Source: Andrena cerasifolii (Eukaryota > Arthropoda > Insecta > Hymenoptera > Andrenidae). From it: a stretch of 64,000 nucleotides of DNA. A program made the position numbers and the translations under genes. Location of the stretch: NCBI RefSeq assembly GCF_050908995.1, contig NC_135119.1:22969001-23033000 (forward strand), in the 5' to 3' direction. The notes beneath the pieces are model-generated. The model saw only the letters and a list, made by a program, of their open reading frames with translations. It was not told where the DNA came from and made no database searches. Position 1 is the stretch's first letter; every line of letters starts with the position of its first letter. This document shows positions 46,944 to 57,851 of this stretch, piece by piece.

Positions 46944-49900
46944 ATTTAAAGAAAGATATTAATTCTTGTGCCATAACTTTTAAAATTTAGGTTACAACAG
47001 TTATAGACTCTGGTTAAATCTCATTCGGCCCATTCGGGATTAATTCTCTTGCTTTTATTAGGAGCGTAACAGAGACATAAAGGTCTTTGATAATATGTTA
47101 CTTACAGGTAAGTAATTATGAAGAAATTTGGAATATTCCAGCAACGACCTGTGCGACTGATTGCATTTCCATTGCCCAATTACTTAGAACACGTTTCCTG
47201 TTTCGCGTTCGCGTAAAACAGGGGATCGTAGCGGGAAGGAAATTGAACGAAGGGAATCAGATTTTTTCGCTCTCCAGCCGTGGACCAGGATTCGAGCGAG
47301 ATTCCAGCAAGATTGAAGTACACTTAAATTCCTCTCTCAAAACTAACCTCCTCGGGACTGTCTCCCGCGAATCCTTCTTCTCACCCTTCATTTACATGTA
47401 ACGCCTGCATAAAACGTTACTTGCCCGGAGTCTCGTTTCCCGTTCCATCGTTGTCGGACTTATCTTCCTCTTCTGCAAGGGCAGCTCGTAAAGCAGCCCC
47501 GTTGCTGTTTACGACGAGATGAAAATCGAAGCTCGCTGTCAGGCTGACTTTTAGAACGGCGACGCGCTGGGATTGCGTATTAATCGATAATGGCATAGAA
47601 TACCGGTTGACTTTCCGCATTTTCCGACACGCCAAAGGCTCAACCCGTGGGATTAACATTCGTCGAGTGTCGAGTGCAGACTGCCAGCTGATAATGGCGC
47701 TTGATAACGATTTAAAGAGGAGCGAAAAATGTAGCAGGGCAAGTGGGTCCGCGTGAAATCGAAACACGATGAAATGCGCTCGAGTCTCGAAATTCGAGGA
47801 TTGGTTAAAGAACGGGGGCAAATAAATCAGCGAGCAAATAAATGAATTCGAAAAGTTTAGCATTCCCGGGGAAACCGTTGAGCCCCGATACTCTGTCGAC
47901 GAAAAAGAAAAATCGAAACATGCACGAGGGGGGACCATTTTTCCTCAATTTCCTTCGGGACGGCCAGTTTCGCTTATTTACAGTGGGGGTTGGTGTTTCG
48001 ATTCGCGTTGCCAGGATAAACGTGATAGGAAACAATTCTTTGGTAGGAAAGTAGTCGAAATTGCAAAGTAATTCACTGTTATTTCATTAAATTGCGATGC
48101 AGCGAATCTCGTTATACGTACCTACATCATCCGCATCACTTTATCACTGTATCGTCGTTTGTAGAGTTGCGCAAAAAGGAATTCCTTGTTTCGAAGAGTA
48201 ACCAAATTTTTCTTCCACCCTTCACGCGAAGATGTAGCATCGCAAGAATGACTTTTCCTGCGGTTCCATTCATTCCGTCCAGACCCGATGTTTGTTGAAA
48301 CCGTATTTTTTCTTGTAACCTCTTGAAGCCACTACGTTCCACCCGCGCGCTGGTATCTGTAGAGTGCCATTCGCGAAGTTGCTAGGCTCAACGTAAAAAG
48401 CTAAGCGTTCCTTGGATGAAGAATCCTCTCATTACTCTTGCTTCGTTGCAAGCGAGACGTACGAAAAATTGCGCGAATAAAAGTTTCCACCGGAGCGGTT
48501 TTATATCTTGCTTTAATATGTGTTCCGTTTCGCCGTCCACCGCGCAACGGAATTAATTTTTAATCGTCCCGGCGAATTATGGAACGTCGGATCGGATAAC
48601 TTTATAAACGTTGCCGGGTCGAGATTTAATAACCGCATCAGCGCGGTAAAGCAGCTCGCTGTAATCGGATGAGTTACGCGTGTACACGCGAGCTGCCTTG
48701 AAAAATCACGCGCCGAAATGTTATTTCAGAGAGGATTCCTTCAATCCGTCGAATATGAAACTGAGAACCCGTTCAACAGCGATAGCTCGTCGCTCTCGTA
48801 CCTATCTACTTCCGCGCATATTTAAAAATCATTTAACATAGCCGTCTTCCGTTGAAACATACCAGCATCTTGGGGGTTGGGGTGGGTGGAGGAATAAATC
48901 GAGAGAAAAAAGCTCCTGGCTGACTCTATTTATATCCCCGAGGATATAATTGGGATTAAAGTTGGCCATAATCTTCTATTAACCGAACCACATTTTTTCA
49001 TCCCCCTAACCACTGCCCGCGGAAAAAGAAGCACGGGCATGGAATCCATAAGCGGAAGTGGTAATGGAATTTCGGAACGGGTAAAACGGGAACGGGAGGG
49101 TGAAACGGGGAGGAAGGGGCTGAAACAGGGGTGGAACGAAGGGTAGACGAGTGGCAGAGGGATGGGGAAGAGGGAGGGGCATCGTCAACTCGACCACGTC
49201 TACTGGAGGGATTATCGTGGGTGACAAAGGGATTTGAAAGAGGCGGCACGGAATTGGATTCTGGGAGAAACGCAAGAGGCCCTCGAAAGCCGCTTTGTGT
49301 CTCTCGTACAATAATTATTTGAGAAATTGTCGCCAAGTCGCGAGATATCGAGTGGCTTTTGATGACGGATATTTCTTCGAGGGCCCGATAGAAAATCGTC
49401 GAGCATCGGCTGTTGCGAGTCCCGTAATTATTTCGATCCGTGGTGAATCAGACCCTTCCGTCCCTCCGTTCCCTTCCATTCTTTTCCGCCGCCCACCCGC
49501 CCGAGCCCCTACGCCGCGTTTCTGTCGCCGTTTGTAACGGAGCGCGCGACGTAACGTATGGAAGAATGCCTGCGTGCCCGGTTTTCCCTTCTTTTTTCCC
49601 CTCTGTTCTTTTTTTTTTTTCGGCGGTCGTGGTTTAATTAGAAGCCGAGAAATTAAAACAAACGAACGCACCGGAGGTCGTACGCCACGCTCCGACGTGG
49701 CCATTGTTGTTTCTCCTTTCGCTGGGCGTGCAAGCATCATCGTCGTCCTGGGGACCAGGCAAATTGCGGAGACCCTCCCCATGAGCCGTTACTTTCCGCA
49801 ACTTTTCCCTGCTCCCCTTTTGGCAAAATTAATAGTTTGTTGCTGCGCTGCTCTGGAATTCTATTCTACGCTTTACACGCCCGAGTGACCATTACACTCT

Positions 49901-50013
49901 CACCTTGCTCCCTCTTCCTTACGAAATTCGTGCGTCATCGTCGTACTTATCATTCCCGCGTCGTTTCTCAAATAGTTATCTACTTTTTCGTCGGTTCAGA
50001 ATTCAAAAGAGTA
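46944..50013. other. unique non-coding DNA, no gene seen
   Basis: A 46-bp block at 47062-47107 has an acceptor (TTGCTTTTATTAG) and donor (GTAAGTAAT) but hits a stop in the phase left by the two candidate exons. Purine-rich runs near 49080-49130 contain several GGG tracts. Open frames up to 173 codons show no domain. Confidence 0.5.
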
Positions 50014-50244
50014 GGGGAGAATGGGTAATAGCGGTCTCTTAAGCAACAAGTGTAATAAAACCAAGATATAAGGTGCAATATCTTTTTAAAACGATTTTTT
50101 TTATAAACTCAAACTATCAACCTATTCGTAGGATACGAAAATAACTAATTTTATATTGATTTATTCAATTAAATTACAAATACAGAAAAGATGCGTTTGA
50201 CAGCCATTGTTCACACCTAAGGGTAATAGCGGTCGCGTTGCGGT

Positions 50245-50457
50245 CTAGGGGCTGCTACATTTTTCGCATATGTATCCATCCGCACAGTCCCATCCACAAC
50301 ATTCAGAATGGGCCCAGAGGCCACAAGAGATGCATCGAAACCGCATTTCATTATCATGGCCAAACTGATAGCAAATAATACACTTGTACACTGCTTCTTC
50401 AAGCGTTTGGGAAGCCCAATTAGCTTTTCTAGTTGTTCTAGGGCGTATTTTTCCCAT
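50245..50457 (-). CDS. 70-residue mini-protein: transposase N-terminus joined to zinc finger
   Basis: An intact frame from ATG to TAG. Residues 1-23 (MGKIRPRTTRKANWASQTLE and on) match the usual opening of pogo/Tigger-type transposases, the first helix of a psq-like DNA-binding domain. Directly after, KCIICYQFGH, RCISCGLWAHSECC and YICEKC supply a C4HC3-like zinc-finger set, as found at the very C-terminus of the same transposases. Some 450 residues that would hold the rest of the DNA-binding region and the DDE nuclease are absent, so it cannot be a transposase. The join is in frame. Whether it is translated is unknown; no promoter is visible. An intact frame may only mean that the deletion is recent. 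Alternative: a host PHD-like gene fragment, which the element's ends make less likely. Confidence 0.6.
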   Translation of the reverse strand: MGKIRPRTTRKANWASQTLEEAVYKCIICYQFGHDNEMRFRCISCGLWAHSECCGWDCADGYICEKCSSP

Positions 50458-50607
50458 CTGCAGAATAAAATTCTTCTAATGAAGAAAGATATGTTTATTC
50501 TGCACTGGGGAATAACGGTAATCGTGTTGTAGGCGTAAATGTAACTTGAAGATTACATAAATAAATTAAATATATTTATATTAATTTTGATTCTAATACT
50601 TTGCCTT

Positions 50608-50688
50608 GTCTTTAGTGATATTTAAACGCACCTCAAAGGATTTTTCAAAATTTTGAAAAATGTCGATTTGACAGCTGTTTGAAGTTAT
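50608..50688 (+). mobile_element. fragment of the GGACATTCC foldback family
   Basis: TTTAGTGATATTTAAACGCACC to GCTGTTTGAAGTTAT matches the left arm of 51963-52798 over about 80 bp. It is nested inside the pogo-like element. Confidence 0.7.
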
Positions 50689-51044
50689 AGAACCGAAAAA
50701 AATAACGGTTATGGAACCGATATGAGGAAGGAAATAGGAACCGTAACTGAAACAGACAATAGTTGGAAATTTCGGTTCTTCATAACAATTATACAAAATA
50801 AAGATACTTCATAACCGTTTGGAGAACCGAAATCGATATTATAACAGTTTTCAACCCCTGTTTAAAATACAAAAAGGCTTCTTTTCCTTGGTTACTTAGC
50901 AACGATTAACGCGAGGGCGTTCGACAATATAGCGAATGATATCGTGGAACGTAAAGAAAAGAAATTGCACATTTCGTATATGCCTTTTTATAATAACAAT
51001 ACTGACCACCATTGCCCGCTGCCCGCGATTGCCCCATTCTCCCC

Positions 51045-51962
51045 TAAGTGGATACGGATGCCCGATGAATAAACACCCAAATTCTTCGCGACTCATCGGA
51101 TCACATCACGATAAACACTTTTGCTGGAACTGAAACACCGATCTGCCCTCCCACTCGAGGCTATCGTATTTCCAATTCTTTCACATCCAAGCTCGTAGAC
51201 GTCGCAACGCGCTACACAGTCGCTGCATCACACCGATAACGACCCTGTCGCCGAGCCGGTGCCTTTCTGCGAAGCCAGTCGCAGGAGACATACCGAAAAT
51301 GCACGGGAGCCGGAGAATGAAAGAGGAAAAAAGGCGCAGAATGCACGAGGAGGGTGGTAACAACGCGCGAACGGGGCCGGAACAAATGTGACTTTCAATA
51401 AGCGGCGTCGCGCTCTGAAACGGGCGGGGGCGCGGGGAGGGTGGGTCTTTCGTCTAGCGGAAGCGCTCCCTTCTCCCGTCGCGCGCGGTCAAATTTGTTC
51501 GTCGTTACGCGAAGCGGCGAGCGACGGAGGATGGGGAGGAAAAATGTCGTTGAAATAAGGGAGCGTGTATCGCTGGCTGGTCCGCGAGGGGCGATATAAT
51601 AGGGGCGCGCGACGGGAAGGGGCGGACGGCGCGCCCGTGCGATGTATCGGTCGAATTATCGAGTGGTGCGTTTCGGGTTTTATGCAGATTCGCCGGGAAC
51701 CGCGCGGCAGTTTCGGAATTAATGCCGGCTGGACAAATGTTTCGCGGTTTTTCTGCTGAATTATCGTACCCCCGGGCGCAGCGTAACGTGTGTACGCTCG
51801 TCACGCGCGCGTGCACGCTGCCGCGACCACGGCTGAGGTAAACGCGATTTGACGTTCCTCGTACGTGTACGAAGCTACGTATTACGTCTCTGTGTGCGCA
51901 TGCATGCCTGTGTGTACTCGAATTTGACGTACGCCGTGTATCGGGCCGCGTCCTTCCGTGTG
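51045..51962. other. CpG-rich unique DNA, no gene seen
   Basis: From about 51360 to 51960 the sequence is strongly CpG-rich with many CGCG runs, a composition sometimes seen at insect promoters. No TATA-like or initiator-linked exon could be supported. Confidence 0.45.
51422..51445 (+). other. potential G-quadruplex motif
   Basis: Five G-runs, GGG-C-GGGGG-CGC-GGGG-A-GGG-T-GGG, separated by 1-3 bases. The pattern meets the usual quadruplex rule. A function is not implied. Confidence 0.6.
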
Positions 51963-52798
51963 GGTCATTCCATGCGAACTCGGACAGATTTCAGAGTAAG
52001 TTTCCGTAGATTGCTGAAATTTGAATATGTTGTAGTCTTTAGTGATATTTAAACGTACCTCAAAGGATTTTTCAAAATTTTGAAAAATGACGATTTTACA
52101 GCTGTTTGAAGTTATGTGCTAACTATTTTTCAATACGTTATACCTATGGAAATAGTAAACGGATGGAGATGAGCTTTACGGTGCTTATAGAAAAGCAAAA
52201 AACTAAAAAAACTAAAAGTCACCCTCGTTTCAAGGAAAATATTGCGAATACCAAAAATTGAGATATCTTATTATGTTGGATATAGAAAACAGTAAGAGTT
52301 TTCCTCCTTAAGTTTTTTTCAAATACTTACCATTTTCGAGAATCCTGTATAAGAATATCAGGTATAGCCACTTGGCCAATTTTAAAATGTCCACATTTTT
52401 GAAAATCTGTCCATCAAGGGAAAGGATAAAACTATATTCTCCTTTTTTTTTTAGATTTTTAAAATTGCGCCCGGTCTAAAAATCTGCATTTGTTTAAAAT
52501 AATTGCACAAAAATGGTTCAATTTTTTTTTTAAACTGAAATAATTTTTTTTTAAATCTTCAATGTCTTCTCTATAAGCACCGTAAAGCTCATCTCCATCC
52601 GTTTACTACTTCTATATCTATAACGCATTGAAAAAAAGTTAGTACTTAACTTCAAACAGCTGTAAAATCGTCAATTTTCAAAATTTTGAAAAATCCTTCG
52701 AGGTACGTTTAAATATCATTAAATACCACAACATATTCAAATTCCGGCAATCTACGAAAACTAACACCGAAATCTGTCCGAGTTCGCATGGAATGTCC
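51963..52798. mobile_element. complete foldback element with 6-bp target duplication
   Basis: Flanked by CGTGTG at 51957-51962 and 52799-52804. The ends are GGTCATTCCATGCGAACTCG and the complement of GGACATTCCATGCGAACTCG. The arms extend some 230 bp (to GCTTTACGGTGCTTATAGA and its complement) around a 370-bp non-coding loop. Related copies lie at 29779-31258 and 50608-50688. Duplication length could be 6-8 bp depending on where the first base of the element is set, so the superfamily is open (an 8-bp duplication would suggest hAT). Confidence 0.82.
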
Positions 52799-53992
52799 CG
52801 TGTGTATGAAGGCACACGGCCATTCGTACACGGCGCAACGCGGCCGCTACACGTGCCACCGTTTCGTATACCAATTCTACTATTGGATTTATAATATACG
52901 CGGGCGCGGTGGATGGAGACGTATGCGGCAGCGCACAGCGCCCCGGCAAATCTATGCGTTCTTGTCAAAGTTTCGTACATTGCTGGGTCTTCGTGCGCGC
53001 ATACGGCCCCCGCGTGTGTTGCGGGCATTTTTCGCGTGAAAGGGCGCCGGCCAATATTGTTGCTGCGGTAACACTGCTTTTATGCTGTCGAAAAATATCC
53101 TTTTTAGAAAACGGGAAATTTACGAAGAGTGGCGTGTGTCAGCTGAGGTCGTACGAGGTAATTTTCCAGTGAATGCGGTGCAATAAATATCGCCGTCGCA
53201 GCTGCCTTGTTTCCCGAGTACACGAAAATATTCATTTTACGAAATCGATAGGAGAGGAGGCGGGGCACGGGGGCGGCTAACGTGTCGAGTTTAAATCAGT
53301 CATAAATCGTTGGGCGTCACGTTTAAATTGTCGGAAGCGAAAGAACCGCATGAATGGTGTATAAGTGTTCGAGCGACAGCGTTTCAGCGGCGTCGACGGA
53401 ACAACGGGAGGATCTCGGTGTTCGATACGAAACGCCTCGACCCTTGTAGAAACACGTCGAGCGTTCGTGGACGCGTGACACGTAGAGGGACGAGTTTCAG
53501 TAGGATGTTATCTTTCTGTCACGAGATGTTATCCCCGAAAAATCTTGCCCGCACGATAGTCGCTCGTGCCTCCCGCGGATTTCGCGTGTACACAAAGACG
53601 GGGCGCTGCGAACAATTCGAGAAAAAAAAAAACAGGGGAACACGCGAGCCTGGGCGGACGGATATGTCGATGTAAAACACAATGCGAGCTCGCGCTATTC
53701 ACGGGGGAGGCTCCGGGCGGAACTTAATTCGCGCTAATCGCTCGAACTCGAATTAATCCCGGCTCTACCACCTCCTACTCCTCTGCGCCCACTTTCTGCA
53801 AACGTTTAATTCAATCCGTCGCCGACAATCGAGCTGGAGTACACTAGCCTGGAAATTCTAGCTATTCGCCTGACTTCGCCCTTCTGCATTTCTCGTTTTC
53901 ACCTTCATCCTTGCCTACGTTGATTTCTGCGTTTCTGTTTTACTCTCTACCTTTCTGCCGATCTGTTCCTCCGTGTTCCTTGTCTCTCTCTC

Positions 53993-54042
<50 letters not shown>

Positions 54043-55480
54043 GCGGGTGCGCCTCCCCTCGTAGATCTAACTTTCCACTGATATCTTGTTTTCCGTCCCT
54101 CTTTCTCGTAATCTGTATCCACTGCGTCGCCCCATCTTCTCCGTTAATCGCACAGTTTCCAGTTTCGTGTTTCCATCGTCGACGACACTCAGGGAGAGAG
54201 AGCGCCTGGTCGCTCGGTACGGCTGGTGGTAGTACCAGCCTCTCCAGCGGTTACGCCGCGTCTGGAATTACCGCAGCACACCCCAGGCTCCCGCGACGTC
54301 GAGTTTTCTGCGTTCGCGTGATTTTCTGGGCAGAATGTATCACGCGTCTCGTTGATCGTCGCTGTAGGCGGACGATTCTGCGCGTTCAACGTGATTTGAC
54401 GGATTCAAGGGCTTTCAGAAGGATTTTATACAGATTTCACGATTTATGATCGTGCCGCGAACATAGAAATGCACGGCGCACGAACCTCGTGTTTCGTGAT
54501 TAATGTGTACACTCGCTTCGAAACGAATGAAATACGTCATTATGGGATTTGCTGACAGGTTGAAAGCGGATGGTTGCGATACGAGTGGCATTGAAGCTAT
54601 CAACTATGCTACAGGTTGAATGTACTAATGGAACATGAAATCTGATGAAGTTTCGGTTCGAATTCAACGTTCAATTCTGCTCCGGCTACATAAACTGCCT
54701 CGCAGCAATGGCTTCTGTTACCTGAGAATTTCTGAGAATTTATGTCACGGTACGTCGCGCTCAGATGGCACAGACGCAGCCGAGCGTTCAGATATTATCC
54801 ACGATCGGTTAATGTCGCCCCTGATGCGTGTAACGGTCATTAAAAGATTATACGTATTCGCGGGGCGCGTGTTTGCGGCACACAAGTCGCGCGTCTAACA
54901 AACTGGACGTTATTTATATAAAAAATCGGGTTTTTGGCCGTCACGGATTTACGCGATTCCACGTACGACAAAACCCGATAGCCGCTTCTGTGACAATCGA
55001 ACAAAAATTCATGACTTTTTTTTTTAAACGACTTTATTCAGCTTCGATCCTTTGTTTGTTTTTTGTATGCTTGTATGTTTGTATGTATGTTTCAATTCTG
55101 ACAACTCAAATTTAACCCGCTTACAACTATCCAATTGTCTTGCAACTTTGCAGGCGTGCGTAGTTTGGATGACAATACAATATTTTTAAAAAAAATTAAC
55201 CCCGAGCGGGTGAAAAAATTACGCAGTCATCAATAAATATAACCCATAACCACAAATCCAAACGACTTGAAATCAGCCACTCGCGTCCTGTACGAAAACG
55301 ACATAAAGCCGCTGCGTTCGTAGTATATCACCATCGAAATTGTAGTACAAGAAAAGAATTATTTTTTAGCGACTGTAGCACTACAACGTTTAAGCAAACT
55401 GTTAAACTGTATACAGCATTAAAAGATATTTGTAAAGAAGCCTGAGCTGTGAAATGTAAATCCACAAGCACTAAAAACTA
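52799..55480. other. unique non-coding DNA with a microsatellite, no gene seen
   Basis: Holds a (CT)n tract and CpG-rich unique DNA. Near 55323-55373 a piece of the next foldback's arm (GTAGTACAAGAAAAGAATTA) occurs as a third, separate copy. Open frames up to 158 codons are driven by the CT repeat or by composition. Confidence 0.5.
53982..54039. repeat. (CT)n microsatellite
   Basis: About 28 CT units with one G interruption at 54000. Confidence 0.95.
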
Positions 55481-55872
55481 GAAAATAAAAAATATATAAA
55501 AAAAAAATTATGTTAAACGATTTTATTAAAAATGTAGCAAAAACTAAATTAAAATGCACTAAAAACTATAAAATAATTATTTTCTTGTACTTCAATTTTG
55601 ATGGTGTTTAAATGGTGTTAATATCACTTTAAATAAAATCGTGGGGCACCATGTGCAACCAGAAGGTGAAATATTAAAGTGATTCATATCCTGTTTTGAA
55701 ATATCGTGCCCCACGATTTTATTTAAACTGATCAAACACCATTTGAACACCATCAAAATTGAAGTACAAGAAAAGAATTATTTTTTAGTTTTTAGAGCAT
55801 TTTAATATAGTTTTTACTACATTTTTAATAAAATCATTTAACATAATTTTTTTTATATATTTTTTTTTATTC
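55481..55872. mobile_element. AT-rich foldback palindrome, about 390 bp
   Basis: Arms 55481-55650 and 55707-55872 are reverse complements. The inner ends are the exact pair AATAAAATCGTGGGGCAC and its complement, and the outer ends are ATTATGTTAAACGATTTTAT against a near-complement. The loop is 56 bp. Non-coding. A detached piece of the arm near 55323 suggests an earlier duplication or a larger original element. Confidence 0.8.
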
Positions 55873-56957
55873 GTCCCTCATTCCGGGCTGCACAGATACA
55901 AAATAAACAATCGAAAAAAGCACGGAGATATTTGTAAAACGCACGCACTCTCGTTTCGAACGGCTGAAAAGATAAAAGAGGGAGAAGGGTGCACGATGTT
56001 TACGATAATAGATGAAAGTACCATTTCAAACAGTTGAATCTATCTTTCAATTACAACTGTCTCTGCGTTACATAATACGTACGCGAGCAGGTACGAGTTT
56101 CGTAATTTTCATTGACGATCGCGCAAGCAACCCCTCATCCCCAATTTTTATTCGAGGTGAAAGGAACGAGGGAATACTGTGTGATTCTTGAAACGACCAA
56201 AAGAAACCGTCCACCAGTCGATAGACTGCAGAAGTTATCGAGATATGGACTAGATTTAGGAGTCTATAAGTCGGGGAATCCGTGCGCGCGCGTGTACGTG
56301 AGCGTGTGTGTGTTCTAGAAAACGGGATACCTATCTACGTTCCCTTATATCTGTCGCCAAGGCCAATCTCGATTTCGCGACTTTCGTCGCCCTGAAATAG
56401 ACACGTAATACGGCTGGGGATCCTGTTAGCGATGGGATCGAACGACACCCGCGGACACGAAATATCACGCGGGGAGGAATAAATTTTTCTCCTCTCCGCC
56501 ACGATATCGCCGCTGATCCCACGCTGATAAAGTCCCGCGATTTATTTACGTTCGTCGAAGACAGAGATCCGGTTTGCACGCGATCGAGCCCAGCCCGGGG
56601 ATTAATTGAAAGAGAGCACGTTCGTCTGCTAGATCCCAATCGTCCGCCTTGCAAAAATTCCGATTGAAAGATTGATAGACGTTATTGCGCCGCGAGTGCG
56701 CCGTGTGTCTCGTAGTCTGTGACTCTGTGATATGATATTAAGTAGAATAGGGACCGTTTAGTCAGACTTGGTACGCCCTTTATCGTAGTCGAGAATTTCG
56801 TGGGAATTGCGGCGAGCGAGTCGTTTTATTATGATAGAAGCTTTGTCTTTACGTTGTCTGTATCTGAACTGCTTTTATTTATGGTTCATACCCTACTTGA
56901 GCAATATAGAGAATCGGAAGATCAAGCTTCACTACAGAATAGTTTTCATTACCGCGA
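55873..56957. other. unique non-coding DNA, no gene seen
   Basis: Unique sequence with short (GT)n-like runs near 56282-56310. Nothing coding is supported. Confidence 0.5.
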
Positions 56958-56961
56958 TTAA

Positions 56962-57847
56962 GGGGTCATTCCGGTTAGACGGGTTATCAAAATCGATTTT
57001 TTTTAAACATTTTTCGAAAGTACATATCCTCAAGAATGTACTGTTAAATTTTCATGGAAAAATTCCTATTGTTTTAACTTTTACAGAGGCATATTGTAGG
57101 GAGCGCAGAGGCTCGGCCTCTACAGATGAAAACTATGAACGCGTTTTTCTCGAAACGTCATTTTTTCACATCGTGAAGATAAAATCTCAAATTCTATCGA
57201 ACCGATTACTTTATAAATTTTATTGCTTATTCTGCACACCTATGACTCTCGCACGGACTGCAACCAAGCAATTTCATTGAGTCTAACCTACTTTTAAAAT
57301 CGAAAATAGCAAAAGAAAAAAGTCGATAAACATTTTTCTTGCATTTTGCCCGTCATTTTGCTAATTTTTAAGATAAATCACTAATTGTAGTCCGAGCAAT
57401 AGCGACAGTCATACTGCTCAAGAATCTGTTTGCATTTTTGGGTGTAGATATGTCTAATGCTTAGTTTACACCTGACGAGTCCACTGGGCCGAGCACTCGC
57501 CCAGCCTGAACGCATATTCTAGTACTTGGCCAAGTAATCCGGCGGGGAAGATTTTCATTCGGCCGAGTAGCAGACCGATGACTCTACCGAGTCACTCGTC
57601 AGGTGTAAACCTACCTCAACAGCTGAAATCGCCTTCACGAGCGAGGCATGAATTTTTAAACATGTCACCAAGACCGCTTTCAAAAGCATTTTAAAAGCAA
57701 TAATTTGACAACCTTTATATTTTTCATTTACTGTAGAAATACAGCTTAATAAATAGAAAAAGTTTTATTCCATTACTATAATTATTTTCTTCGCAATAAA
57801 TTCTTGAAGATCGCTGAATTTATCGGCGCGCTAACCAGAATGACCCA
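56962..57847. mobile_element. TTAA-flanked element (element D)
   Basis: Flanked by TTAA at 56958-56961 and 57848-57851. The ends are GGGGTCATTCCGGTTAG and the complement of TGGGTCATTCTGGTTAG. It shares its first ten bases with element A and the internal ACGCGTTTTTCTCG block with element B, tying the TTAA elements together. A 157-codon frame (56807-57280) crosses its left border and is therefore not a gene of either unit. A smaller inverted-repeat element is nested at 57465-57610. Confidence 0.8.
57465..57610. mobile_element. 146-bp MITE nested in element D
   Basis: The ends are a perfect 17-bp inverted pair, GTTTACACCTGACGAGT and its complement. The interior is GC-richer than element D around it (GGGCCGAG, CGGCCGAG). 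Its target duplication is not clear. Confidence 0.65.
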
Positions 57848-57851
57848 TTAA

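Larger units (their letters stand above)
50014..51044 (-). mobile_element. pogo/Tigger-like element, internally deleted
   Basis: Flanked by TA at 50012-50013 and 51045-51046. The ends are GGGGAGAATGGGTAATAGCG on the left and the complement of GGGGAGAATGGGGCAATCGC on the right. A second copy of the left subterminal motif GGGTAATAGCGGTC lies at 50221-50234, 198 bp inside the first. The body carries a short reading frame with transposase start and end motifs (50245-50457, minus), so the element reads right to left. A nested fragment of the GGACATTCC foldback family occupies 50608-50688. The termini are shared with the element at 59857. Confidence 0.8.

Noticed and set aside
47062..47107. 46-bp block with acceptor and GTAAGTAAT donor
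   Set aside because: In the phase left by the 42359-42391 candidate it meets TAA at once, and its length would shift the frame. It is open only in another phase.
53973..54449. 158-codon + frame starting in the (CT)n tract
   Set aside because: The first part is a Ser-Leu run translated from the microsatellite.
56807..57280. 157-codon + frame near 57 kb
   Set aside because: Crosses the left border of a TTAA element, so it is not a unit of either host or transposon.
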